This document shows positions 1-8,401 of a DNA stretch of 34,822 nt, one piece after another. The position numbers and the translations under genes are program-made. The notes beneath the pieces are model-generated. The model was not told the origin of the DNA. It did not search any database and saw only the letters and a list, made by a program, of their open reading frames with translations. Numbering within the stretch: the first letter of the stretch is position 1; the number at the start of each line of letters is the position of its first letter. Origin of the DNA: Roseobacter sp. (GTDB lineage Bacteria > Pseudomonadota > Alphaproteobacteria > Rhodobacterales > Rhodobacteraceae); the NCBI GenBank assembly GCA_011050655.1, contig DRFG01000216.1:1-34822 (forward strand), written 5' to 3'.

Positions 1-1
1 A

Positions 2-259
2 TCCAGGCTTGGGGCATGTCTTGCGGTTAAATTGATCGCTCACCCGCTTTCGGTGGCGCTGGCATTTATGCTGGTTTCGGGGTTTGATCCGATCTGGGTT
101 GCGACGGCGATCATTATGGGTGCTTTGCCCCCGGCTGCGAATGTCTATGTTATGGCCCGCGCTGAAGGTATCAGCGTAGCACTATCCGCGCGCGCCGTTC
201 TGTACGGAACGGTTTTTTCCGCAGTCACGTTGCCGGTGGTAATTTCGCTATTCGCCTAA
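2..259 (+). CDS. AEC-family transporter, C-terminal end (partial)
   Basis: This is the last 85 codons of a membrane transporter whose start lies left of the window. The frame is open from base 2. The product is strongly hydrophobic and contains the stretch GALPPAANVYVMA, which matches the conserved last repeat of auxin-efflux-carrier (AEC) family permeases, where small residues and a Pro pair precede N-x-Y-V-x-A. About three membrane helices are visible. AEC proteins carry small organic anions or related solutes across the inner membrane; the substrate cannot be read from this fragment. The next gene begins more than 260 bases away on the same strand, so co-transcription with it is uncertain. 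Confidence 0.8.
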   Translation, partial: SRLGACLAVKLIAHPLSVALAFMLVSGFDPIWVATAIIMGALPPAANVYVMARAEGISVALSARAVLYGTVFSAVTLPVVISLFA

Positions 260-522
260 GCTGACGTTACAAAGCGAAAACGGCGCAAGCAGGCACTGTT
301 GGGATTGGCAGCAGGGTACCTCTTAAAACCACCCAGAGGCATACACACGGTGCCGGTGTTTAGAGGTGCGTTGGCGTGCGTGAGCCAAATCATTCGACGA
401 AATCAAATCGGTTAGCTAGCATGGAGCTGACCAGAACCCTGACTGCGTCGTTAAATCAACGCAGGCACGGACGTTCTAGATTTTCGATACGGGAGATTTC
501 TTCGAAGAAGAAAGGATCAACA

Positions 523-828
523 ATGTGCAAGGCGACAGGGGCAGGATCTGCCGTTTCAGATGTGATAATCGAAAACGATCGCGCCCGTGTGACACGCTGG
601 TGTTTTTCAAAGCGCGACGACAACACGGGTTGGCATGTGCATGAACACGACTATTTGGTCATCCCGCTTCATGATGGGGTATTGGATATCAGGGACGGCC
701 AAGGAAATATCACCCGGTCGGAGTTAAGGGTCAGTGTACCCTATTTCGGCAAACGGGGCGTAGAGCATGACGTGTCCAGTCCCAACGACTTCGAATTCGC
801 CTTCATTGAAGTCGAATTTTTTGTGTAA
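523..828 (+). CDS. small single-domain cupin protein
   Basis: The product is 101 residues and fits one cupin barrel. A metal-binding cluster is visible as H38, H40, E41 and H42 in GWHVHEHDY, and a later H82 in the GVEHDV segment is in place for cupin motif 2. I chose the ATG at 523 because a purine-rich ribosome site (AAGAAAGGA) lies just before it. An in-frame GTG at 376 would add 49 unlikely residues. No signal peptide or membrane segment is seen, so it is probably cytosolic. It precedes an AraC-type regulator and hydantoinase genes, so it may bind or modify a pathway metabolite. Cupins are functionally very diverse and no reaction can be assigned. Confidence 0.75.
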   Translation: MCKATGAGSAVSDVIIENDRARVTRWCFSKRDDNTGWHVHEHDYLVIPLHDGVLDIRDGQGNITRSELRVSVPYFGKRGVEHDVSSPNDFEFAFIEVEFFV

Positions 829-953
829 GCGACAAAGAAGCCTGCACCAAATTTTTGTGCGCAAATCGCCTATTTTCGATTGCGCGATAAAGTAAGGTTG
901 ATCCCAACACGCGGAGACCAGCGCTTGTGGTGAACTGCGGACAGGAGGAAAGG

Positions 954-1919
954 ATGCTTGTTTCGACCGACCAAAGCGACGCCGTCGACAAGAACAAAGT
1001 CTGGTCTCAGATGATTTCGGAAACCTATTTTCCGCTGTCTGTAGAATGTGGGAACCCGAGAGATTTCAAGGGGCATCTGAAGTCGTGGGGATTGGGCGTG
1101 CTGGGGCTGTCCGAAATGGACTGTGACAGCGTCATGTACCGACGCAACAAAAGCCACTTTGAGGAAGAAAAAGAAAACAGTCTGTTGATAACGATCCCAC
1201 ACATCGCAGATGTGCACTTTCATCAGGCGTCGCGTCAAACCAGCTGCGGGCCTGGCGGGTTTTTGGTTGAACAGGGCGACATGCCCTATGAATTCTCGCA
1301 CACCCAACGAAACAGGCTTTGGGTGCTGAAAGTGCCCACCGCCAGCGTGCAGTCCCGTATCGGCCCCACCGAACGTCTTAGCGCCCTCACTTTCGACGCT
1401 ACCTCTGGGATTGGGTCGTATTTTGTTGGGGCAGTGCGCAACACGATCGAAAGCATCGACGTCATTAACAACGCTGCACGCGAGATGGCCGGACAGCACC
1501 TGTTGGATCTGCTTTGCCTATCAATGCGAAGTGATGAACGTATTCTCGAGAGCTCCGTTTCGACCATCCGCGCCGCACATCTGCAACGGGCTGAACAATT
1601 CATCCGCGACAATCTAGCTAATCCCAATTTGGGCCCACTGGTCGTCGCAGAATCCTGCGGCATCTCGTTGCGGTATCTTCAAGGTCTGTTTGCCGAGAAT
1701 GAATGCTCAGTCGCGGGATATATCAGAGACAAGCGGCTAACGCGTTGTCATGAAACGCTGGAAATGCTGCACGATACGTCCACGATGGCGCAGATTGCGC
1801 ATAGGTGGGGGTTCTACGACCACGCACAGTTCTGCAAGCATTACCGCAACCGATTTGGCTGCACACCGACAGACACACGCAAGAAAAGACGTTTGCAGGT
1901 AGCCTCGCGCTGTCAATAG
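954..1919 (+). CDS. AraC-family transcriptional regulator
   Basis: This 321-residue protein has an N-terminal ligand-binding region resembling the AraC-binding-like (AraC_binding_2) domain, roughly residues 20-190. A C-terminal AraC/XylS double helix-turn-helix covers about residues 215-315 and includes the typical second-half segment with AQIAHRWGFYDHAQFCKHYR. I chose the ATG at 954 because AGGAGG sits 6 bases upstream; a GTG at 927 is in frame but has no such site. It lies on the same strand as, and about 100 bases before, the hyuA and hyuB genes. It is therefore the obvious candidate to control them, probably in response to the substrate. The inducer is unknown. Confidence 0.88.
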   Translation: MLVSTDQSDAVDKNKVWSQMISETYFPLSVECGNPRDFKGHLKSWGLGVLGLSEMDCDSVMYRRNKSHFEEEKENSLLITIPHIADVHFHQASRQTSCGPGGFLVEQGDMPYEFSHTQRNRLWVLKVPTASVQSRIGPTERLSALTFDATSGIGSYFVGAVRNTIESIDVINNAAREMAGQHLLDLLCLSMRSDERILESSVSTIRAAHLQRAEQFIRDNLANPNLGPLVVAESCGISLRYLQGLFAENECSVAGYIRDKRLTRCHETLEMLHDTSTMAQIAHRWGFYDHAQFCKHYRNRFGCTPTDTRKKRRLQVASRCQ

Positions 1920-2016
1920 CACACGTCGGATCGCCACCCGCGCACAAGCCTTTATGGCGAAACGAACGCCTTGGTTCGTGGCCATATCGCACGTTTAATC
2001 AAGTTAGGAACGACAT

Positions 2017-4044
2017 ATGACAACGACGAGAGTAGCGGTGGATGTGGGCGGTACCTTTACCGATGTTTGCATCATGGATGAAGAAACCGGTGAAATCAGG
2101 ATCGAAAAAACACCGTCGACTCCTGATGACCCGATGCGTGCTATCATGACCGGAGTTTCGCAGGCGAAGATAGATTTGGCCGACGTAACACTGTTCTCGC
2201 ATGGGACCACGGTGGCCACGAATGCGCTGATCACGCGTAAACTGCCGCGCACCGCGATGGTCTGCACTGAAGGGTTTCGCGATGTTGTGGAAATACGCCG
2301 ATCAAACAAGGAGGATCTGTGGGACACATACAAAGACGTTGCTAAGCCATATATCCCCCGCCGCGACCGGTTGACGGTCAAAGAACGGGTCGATGCTGCG
2401 GGTAAGATCATTCAGCATCTTGACGAAGAAGAAGTTCGGCGCGTTGCCGAGATACTGAAGAAGCGTGACGTGAAGGCGATAGCGGTGTGCTTCATCAATT
2501 CTTACGTCAACGCCAGCAACGAATTTCGGGTGCGCGAAATCTTGCGCGAGGTTATGCCCAACGTGCACATTTCAACCTCGTCCGAGATCATGCCAGAGAT
2601 ATTCGAGCACGAGCGATTTTCTACCACGATGGTTAATGCGGTCGTGTCACCGGTGGTTGTCGATTATGTCTCGCGGCTCAGCGACAAGCTGACTGAAGGT
2701 GGATACAGACGCGATCTGCTTTTGCTGCACTCTGGGGGGGGCGTGATGACGCCAGCAAGTGTCAAGGACTTTGCTGCTCGTTTGGCGGGGTCCGGCATTG
2801 CTGCGGGGGCGATTGCAAGTCGCTTTATTGGTAACCTGTGTGGTTATGAAAATTCTATCGGGTTCGACATGGGCGGGACCAGCACAGATGTTTCGCTGAC
2901 CTATCAAGGTGAATCCACAGTCACCAAGGACTGGTACATCGAATACGGCTATCCGATACGCTTTCCCAGCATCGAGGTGCTCACCATCGGTGCCGGTGGT
3001 GGGTCTTTGGCCTGGAGGGACGAAGGGGGATCGTTGCGCAATGGCCCGCAATCCGCAGGTGCGCAGCCGGGACCGGCTTGCTACTCTAACGGCAACGAGG
3101 TGGCGACCAATACTGACGCCAATGTCGTCCTCGGCAGGCTTGGCCACAGCTTGGCCGGAGGTGACATCACGCTAGACCCGGCACTTGCCGAAAATGCGGT
3201 GCGCGAGACGGTTGCAGAGCCTTTCGGCATGGAACTGCACGAAGCAGCCGAGGCGATCATTGATGTCGCAAATGCCAACATGGCAAACGCGGTGCGCCTT
3301 TTGTCCATCAGCCGTGGTCATGACCCTAGGGATTTTGCGCTGGTTGCCTTTGGCGGTGCAGGTGCTTTGCACGGTGCGGCGGTGGCTCAAGAACTCTCTA
3401 TTCCGGTTGTGATCGTCCCACCAAATCCGGGTGTCACCTCTGCTATGGGGTGCTTGCTGGTCGATATACAGCATGATTTTTCCGATAGTTTCATGGCGGA
3501 CGCCTCCACCACGACGGCGCACGACTTGGAAGCCGCTTTTGCAAAGATCGAAAAAGAAGCAGTAGATCGCCTGCATCATGAAGGCGTATTGCCCAAAGAC
3601 ACGGTCCTGCAACGCTTTGTTGAAATGATGTATCAAGGCCAATGGCGTTCCTTGTCGGTATCCGCTCCGTCAAAGATTACGAGCACGCAAGATTTGGTCG
3701 ACGGTTTTCACGCCGAACACGCCCGGGAATACAATTTTCGCCGCGAAGATTCTCCGGTCAGTATCTTTAGGGTAGGGGTCAAGGCAATTGGCGTGGTGCA
3801 AAAGGCCAAGCTACCTTCGTTCGAGGTGGTCAAACACGTACCGGAACCTGCTGGCAAGCGCGCGGTCTGGTTCAAAGGCAAACGGTGTGAGGCAGCAATC
3901 TATAACCGCGAGGAAATAAAAGCCGGTGCAGAATTTGCCGGCCCCGCGATTGTCGAGCAAATTGATTCAACCGTTGTCGTGCCGCCAAATACCAATGCGA
4001 CAGTCGATAAATACTTGAACATTCTTATCCGTGTGAAGGGCTAA
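2017..4044 (+). CDS. hyuA: hydantoinase/oxoprolinase-family subunit A (HyuA)
   Basis: The product (675 residues) is the ATP-binding subunit of the ATP-dependent hydantoinase, oxoprolinase and carboxylase superfamily. The ASKHA-type phosphate-binding motifs are present: DVGGTFTD at residues 9-16, GFDMGGTSTD at about 282-291, IGAGGGS at 324-330 and FGGAGALHG at 445-453. Length is normal for HyuA. Family members phosphorylate a cyclic amide or a ketone before ring opening or carboxylation. AGGA precedes the ATG. The downstream hyuB starts three bases after its stop, so the two are one operon and presumably one complex. The substrate is not determined by the sequence: N-methylhydantoin, 5-oxoproline, caprolactam and acetophenone or acetone enzymes all share this fold. 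A run of eight Gs occurs at 2734-2741 within an ordinary Gly codon run. Confidence 0.92.
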   Translation: MTTTRVAVDVGGTFTDVCIMDEETGEIRIEKTPSTPDDPMRAIMTGVSQAKIDLADVTLFSHGTTVATNALITRKLPRTAMVCTEGFRDVVEIRRSNKEDLWDTYKDVAKPYIPRRDRLTVKERVDAAGKIIQHLDEEEVRRVAEILKKRDVKAIAVCFINSYVNASNEFRVREILREVMPNVHISTSSEIMPEIFEHERFSTTMVNAVVSPVVVDYVSRLSDKLTEGGYRRDLLLLHSGGGVMTPASVKDFAARLAGSGIAAGAIASRFIGNLCGYENSIGFDMGGTSTDVSLTYQGESTVTKDWYIEYGYPIRFPSIEVLTIGAGGGSLAWRDEGGSLRNGPQSAGAQPGPACYSNGNEVATNTDANVVLGRLGHSLAGGDITLDPALAENAVRETVAEPFGMELHEAAEAIIDVANANMANAVRLLSISRGHDPRDFALVAFGGAGALHGAAVAQELSIPVVIVPPNPGVTSAMGCLLVDIQHDFSDSFMADASTTTAHDLEAAFAKIEKEAVDRLHHEGVLPKDTVLQRFVEMMYQGQWRSLSVSAPSKITSTQDLVDGFHAEHAREYNFRREDSPVSIFRVGVKAIGVVQKAKLPSFEVVKHVPEPAGKRAVWFKGKRCEAAIYNREEIKAGAEFAGPAIVEQIDSTVVVPPNTNATVDKYLNILIRVKG

Positions 4045-4047
4045 GAC

Positions 4048-6009
4048 ATGAAAAATACATCCAATCAGGAACTTGATCCGGTCACATTCGAGGTTCTCAA
4101 GAATTCTTTCATTACCTCTGTTGACCAGATGGCAGAGCAGATGTTGAGAACTTGTTACTCATTTGTGATCTATAACCGTGATTTTTCGAACGGGCTGCAT
4201 GACGCAGACGGTAACTGCGTTGCGCAGGGAAATTCAGACATCGCCGTCCATGTCGGTACGCTCCATTATACCTGCAAGGATGTGATCCGTGTATTCAAAG
4301 GCGATATGTATCCAGGCGATGTATATGCGATCAACGATCCCTACGCCGGCGGCACCCACTTTAGCGATGTGCGCCTTGTCCGACCGATCTTTGACGAAGA
4401 GACCCTGATCGGTTTCTCGCAATCCAATGGGCATTGGTCTGATTTGGGCGGTTCGGTGCCTGGATCGTTCAACGTCGCAGCACATGAGATGTTTGGCGAA
4501 GCGGTGCGGATCACGCCGATACGTTTGTTTCATAAAGGTAAGTTTTGCGCCGATGTGGCAAACATGATTGCCGCCAACACACGTGACCCGGCCGCCATAA
4601 TCGGAGACATCCATTCACAGGCGCAAGCGACACAGGTCGCCGAACGCGAACTTCAGCGTTTGGTTGGTAAATACGGCCGTGGTCAGGTGACCCAAGGCAT
4701 GGAAGAAGTGCAGAACTATGTGGAGCGGGCCGTGCGGCAACGGATCGCGGACTTGCCTGATGGTACATGGGAGGCCGTGGATTATATCGACCGCGATCCC
4801 GGGGCCGGCGAGGGGATGATCCCGATTCACATCAAGATGACGATCAAGGGCGACCAAATTGTTTATGATTTCGAAGGTAGTCACCCTACGATCTCGTCAA
4901 TCTACAATTCGGCGCATGGTGCGACCTTTTCGGCTGTGGTCGCAGGCATGAAGACTTTCTTTCCTGATCTTCCGCTTAACAGTGGATTCTACCGGATGGT
5001 CGAAGTCCGAGCCCCCAAGAACAGCGTTGTGAGCGCCGAGTGGCCTGTGGCTGTGACCGGGTTTTTGATGCCCTTCGAAAAGATTATGAATGCAATTTTC
5101 GAAATGTGGTCCCAGATCATCCCTGATCGCGCCATCGCGTGTGCGTTTAATCTAGAATATCTTCTGGCCGGCGGGAATGACCTGCGCAAGCCGGACAAGC
5201 CCATTTACATGTTTTACGAATGGTTGCCCGGCGGCTGGGGCGGGCGCAACGGTAAAGACGGCAGCGACGTTACCACCGCCTGTTTCGGTACTGGTCTGAT
5301 GTCGCAGCCTTCCGAAGGTAATGAACGGGTGAACCCGACACGCGCAGACGAATTTCAGATCAAGCAAGACAGCCCCGGCCCTGGAAAATGGCGTGGTGGT
5401 GCCGGTGTCATCAAAGCGTCTACTTTGCTAGAGGCCGACAACACGGTGATGTCTTATATCTGCGACCGGGAACGCGCCGTCGTTTGGGGGGTAGAGGGGG
5501 GATTGCCCTCCATGCCGCATGGACTAATGGTCAAACACGCCGACACCGGCGAGGAGAAATGGCTTGGCTCGGTGTTTTCGAATTACAAGATCAAAAGCGG
5601 CGACAAGTTTACCCGACCAACGGCTGGAGGAGGAGGCTACGGCGATCCGTTAGAGCGTGATACAGAGCGTGTCCGCCAAGACGTGATCGACGAATACGTC
5701 TCTGTTAAGCGAGCCGAGCTAGATTACGGGGTCGTGATCAAGGTTATAGATGCGGATATGTTGGATTATGAAATCGACATAGCCGCAACGGAAAAAGCCC
5801 GCGCGCACATCCGCGAGCATCGCGTTGGGTGGGCAAGGATGGACCCCGATGGCGTTTCGCAGATGTACCAAAAAGGCGAAATCAATGAAATGGATGCGGT
5901 GCGTAAATACGCGGTCATTCTCGATTGGGGCTCTGGTGAGCTGATGCAGAATTCGACCAGGCAATTTCGTGAAAGCTTTGAGAAGCGTTCGGTTGCGCAT
6001 TGGAAGTGA
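4048..6009 (+). CDS. hyuB: hydantoinase/oxoprolinase-family subunit B (HyuB)
   Basis: This 653-residue protein is the partner subunit of HyuA. It opens with DPVTFEVLKNSF, the usual HyuB start, and carries NDPYAGGTHFSD (about 96-107) and GHWSDLGGSVPGS (128-140). These are the places where HyuB proteins keep the His and Asp residues thought to bind metal; the common HHAD form is HWSD here. The normal family end, a conserved DYGVVI segment, is reached near residue 565. The protein then continues for roughly 90 residues ending in a segment with AVILDWGSGEL, so it is longer than a typical N-methylhydantoinase B. The start is three bases after hyuA. It is cytosolic, with no signal peptide. Confidence 0.92.
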   Translation: MKNTSNQELDPVTFEVLKNSFITSVDQMAEQMLRTCYSFVIYNRDFSNGLHDADGNCVAQGNSDIAVHVGTLHYTCKDVIRVFKGDMYPGDVYAINDPYAGGTHFSDVRLVRPIFDEETLIGFSQSNGHWSDLGGSVPGSFNVAAHEMFGEAVRITPIRLFHKGKFCADVANMIAANTRDPAAIIGDIHSQAQATQVAERELQRLVGKYGRGQVTQGMEEVQNYVERAVRQRIADLPDGTWEAVDYIDRDPGAGEGMIPIHIKMTIKGDQIVYDFEGSHPTISSIYNSAHGATFSAVVAGMKTFFPDLPLNSGFYRMVEVRAPKNSVVSAEWPVAVTGFLMPFEKIMNAIFEMWSQIIPDRAIACAFNLEYLLAGGNDLRKPDKPIYMFYEWLPGGWGGRNGKDGSDVTTACFGTGLMSQPSEGNERVNPTRADEFQIKQDSPGPGKWRGGAGVIKASTLLEADNTVMSYICDRERAVVWGVEGGLPSMPHGLMVKHADTGEEKWLGSVFSNYKIKSGDKFTRPTAGGGGYGDPLERDTERVRQDVIDEYVSVKRAELDYGVVIKVIDADMLDYEIDIAATEKARAHIREHRVGWARMDPDGVSQMYQKGEINEMDAVRKYAVILDWGSGELMQNSTRQFRESFEKRSVAHWK

Positions 6010-6211
6010 CGGCCTCTGGCCTGCGTTTCCTCTGACTGTGGGAGCAGAGCGAATACCCTGGGTGTCGCGAAACCATCTGAGGGGAAATGCTGGTAGGAAA
6101 ATGTGAGCAAGGGCAGGGCATCGTCTGCATACCGGTGCTTTGGCGGGGGGTCCGCAAACATGGCGGGGCCAGTCGGTTGCTGACCTTGCCCTGCGGCGTT
6201 ATAGGTCGATT

Positions 6212-6697
6212 ATGCTGAAACTCGATCGCATTGATTTCCGGATATTACGCGCGTTGTCTGTCGACGGGCGGATGACCAAAGCGGCATTGGCCGAAAAGGT
6301 CGGGCTTTCACCTTCGCCGTGTTGGGAACGTTTGCGCCGGCTCGAGGCTTCGGGTCTGATCGCCGGGTACCGCGCCGAAATCAACCTGCGTAAGATTCCG
6401 GGAGCGGTGACCGTATTTGTCACGATTGAGCTGGATTCACATGCTGTGGCACGGTTCCAATCCTTTGAACACACGGTCAGCAAGCACTCTGAAATTATCG
6501 GTTGTTGGGCGATAGGCGGAGGGTATGATTATCTGGTTCAGGTCGTTGCATCGTCTATCGAAGCCTATCAAGAGCTTATGGAAACGGTGCTTGATGCCTC
6601 TGACGATATTGCGCGTTATTATTCCTATATCGTCACCAAAACGGTACGCAGCCCCGCGGCCCCCTTGCATCTATTTTCTGCACACGCAGATGATTAA
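6212..6697 (+). CDS. Lrp/AsnC-family transcriptional regulator
   Basis: A 161-residue Lrp/AsnC regulator. Residues 1-60 form the AsnC winged helix-turn-helix (LDRIDFRILRAL, then SPSPCWERLRRLE as recognition region). Residues 65-145 form the RAM/AsnC ligand domain, including GGGYDYLVQV. I chose the ATG at 6212 because it gives the usual MLKLDxxD start; the earlier TTG at 6140 would add 24 residues without family support. It lies between hyuB and the transaminase gene, all on the plus strand, and probably senses an amino acid or amine and controls the transaminase. In Roseobacter relatives, similar Lrp genes sit beside ectoine and taurine or amine transaminase genes. The target here is inferred from position only. 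Confidence 0.9.
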   Translation: MLKLDRIDFRILRALSVDGRMTKAALAEKVGLSPSPCWERLRRLEASGLIAGYRAEINLRKIPGAVTVFVTIELDSHAVARFQSFEHTVSKHSEIIGCWAIGGGYDYLVQVVASSIEAYQELMETVLDASDDIARYYSYIVTKTVRSPAAPLHLFSAHADD

Positions 6698-6870
6698 GGT
6701 CATATATTGGTCAATACATACATATTATTCCAAAAATGCAGGGAACTTCAGATAATTCATCTTTGACGAACGGCTATGGTCGCGATCAGAGACCCGTCTT
6801 GTAATAGGGTCAATATTCAATTTCGAGGCGGGGCAACTTTGACCGTCTATCCATCATATGAGGGAACAGC

Positions 6871-8241
6871 ATGCTGCATAATGACCAGATGAGCGAATGG
6901 GATCGGGAAAACTTTTTTCACCCTTCTACCCACTTGGCAAAACACCGGCGCGGTGAAACCCCTACGCGGGTAATCACCGGTGCCAAGGGTGTATATATTG
7001 AGGACCGGGACGGCAAAAAGCTGCTAGATGCCTTCGCGGGGCTATATTGTGTGAACGTCGGATACGGGCGCACGGAAATCGCCGACGCGATTGCGGCGCA
7101 GGCGCATGAACTGGCATACTACCATGCCTACGTTGGACACGGTACCGAAGCATCAATTACGCTAGCCAAGATGGTAATGGACCGAGCCCCAAAAACGATG
7201 TCGAAGGTTTATTTTGGCTTGGGCGGGTCCGATGCGAACGAGACCATCGTCAAGTTAATCTGGTACTACAACAACATTCTGGGACGGCCGAAAAAGAAAA
7301 AGATCATCTCGCGGTGGCGCGGTTACCACGGATCTGGGCTGGTCACCGGGTCTTTGACCGGGCTTGAGCTGTTTCACAAGAAATTCGACCTGCCGCTGGA
7401 TCAGGTCATTCACACTGAGGCACCATATTATTTCCGGCGCGACGACCTTGATATGACCGAGACCGATTTTACTGCCCATTGCGTCCAAAAGCTTGAAGAA
7501 TTGATCGCCCGCGAAGGTCCAGACACGATTGCAGCGTTCATCGGCGAACCTGTTTTGGGGACCGGCGGCATTGTGCCGCCACCCGAAGGGTATTGGCCTG
7601 CGATTCAAAAAGTCCTGCAAAAGCATGATATCCTTCTGGTAGCAGACGAAGTCGTGACGGGCTTTGGGCGCACAGGTGCGATGATGGGGTCAACGCATTA
7701 CGGAATGGAGCCGGATTTCATCACCATCGCAAAGGGGCTTACGTCTGCTTATGCCCCTTTGTCAGGGTCTATCGTATCTGAAAAGGTATGGAAGGTTTTG
7801 GAAGACGGCACCGATGAATTTGGCCCTCTTGGTCACGGTTGGACCTATTCGGCGCACCCGATCGGTGCAGCCGCCGGTGTGGCAAACCTAAAGCTGATTG
7901 ATGATCTGAATCTGGTCGAAAATAACACCGTCACAGGGGATTACCTGCGCGCAGGTTTGCGCGAACGGCTCGGCGATCATCCTAACGTTGGTGATATTCG
8001 TGGTGTCGGTATGCTAGCAGCGATTGAATTCGTTGAACAAAAAAACGGGCGAAAGTTTTTCGATGCGTCAGCGGGGATTGGCGGGCAGGTTGCGACTGCC
8101 TTGGTTGCAAAGGGCGTCATCGGTCGTGCGATGCCTCAGGGTGACATTTTGGGGTTTGCACCGCCGTTCTGTCTTACCCAGCAAGAGGCCGATATCGTAA
8201 TCGCCAAAACCGAAGAAGCGGTGCGTGAAACTTTGGGTTAA
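6871..8241 (+). CDS. class III PLP aminotransferase (omega-amino acid/amine:pyruvate type)
   Basis: The 456-residue product is a fold type I, class III transaminase. Lys288 in TIAKGL is the Schiff-base lysine and Asp259 in LLVADEVV pairs with the PLP ring nitrogen. GSDANET, GYHGSGL and GHGWTYSAHP are further family signatures. From memory it is very close to the Ruegeria sp. TM1040 omega-transaminase with known structure (PDB 3FCR); residues Y59, Y87, Y152 and T231 fall at the same numbers as that enzyme's active-site residues. These enzymes move an amino group from an omega-amino acid or amine, usually to pyruvate. A good ribosome site (GAGGGAA) precedes the ATG. The Lrp gene upstream probably regulates it; the natural substrate is unknown. 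Confidence 0.93.
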   Translation: MLHNDQMSEWDRENFFHPSTHLAKHRRGETPTRVITGAKGVYIEDRDGKKLLDAFAGLYCVNVGYGRTEIADAIAAQAHELAYYHAYVGHGTEASITLAKMVMDRAPKTMSKVYFGLGGSDANETIVKLIWYYNNILGRPKKKKIISRWRGYHGSGLVTGSLTGLELFHKKFDLPLDQVIHTEAPYYFRRDDLDMTETDFTAHCVQKLEELIAREGPDTIAAFIGEPVLGTGGIVPPPEGYWPAIQKVLQKHDILLVADEVVTGFGRTGAMMGSTHYGMEPDFITIAKGLTSAYAPLSGSIVSEKVWKVLEDGTDEFGPLGHGWTYSAHPIGAAAGVANLKLIDDLNLVENNTVTGDYLRAGLRERLGDHPNVGDIRGVGMLAAIEFVEQKNGRKFFDASAGIGGQVATALVAKGVIGRAMPQGDILGFAPPFCLTQQEADIVIAKTEEAVRETLG

Positions 8242-8283
8242 CCAAGCACAGCGACGCCTTGAGAAAATAGCCCTAGACCCTAT

Positions 8284-8326
8284 TAGAAATGGTGTCTGAT
8301 CCATTAGCGTTCAGGCACCATTTCTA
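8284..8326. repeat. 16-bp inverted repeat after the aminotransferase gene
   Basis: Bases 8284-8299 pair with 8311-8326, with a single G-U wobble in RNA, around an 11-base loop. The hairpin starts 43 bases after the aminotransferase stop. No T-run follows on the plus strand, so it is not a textbook terminator. It may be an mRNA 3' stabiliser, a Rho-assisted end or a protein-binding site. Confidence 0.7.
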
Positions 8327-8352
8327 GGCTAGATAACTTTCCCGTTGCGAAC

Positions 8353-8377
8353 AAAAAAAGCGCCATATGGCGCTTTT
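8353..8377. terminator. bidirectional intrinsic terminator
   Basis: Stem AAAAGCGCC/GGCGCTTTT with loop ATAT. Four Ts close the plus side and seven As on the plus strand give a T7 tract on the minus strand. It sits between the converging aminotransferase and MepK-type genes and should end both transcripts, more strongly the minus one. Confidence 0.85.
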
Positions 8378-8401
8378 ACTAGGACGGCGATCAAAGAGTG
8401 C

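Noticed and set aside
870-1499. Long minus-strand frame (209 codons) opposite the AraC gene
   Set aside because: It is the antisense shadow of a clear AraC-family gene and has no recognisable domain.
2734-2741. Run of eight Gs in hyuA (and another at 11869-11876 in lpxD) as phase-variation sites
   Set aside because: Both runs encode conserved glycines in the family motif regions and the genes are intact. Nothing else suggests slippage switching.
6113-6194. 8-bp inverted repeat before the Lrp gene
   Set aside because: The arms are 66 bases apart and short; chance is a sufficient explanation.
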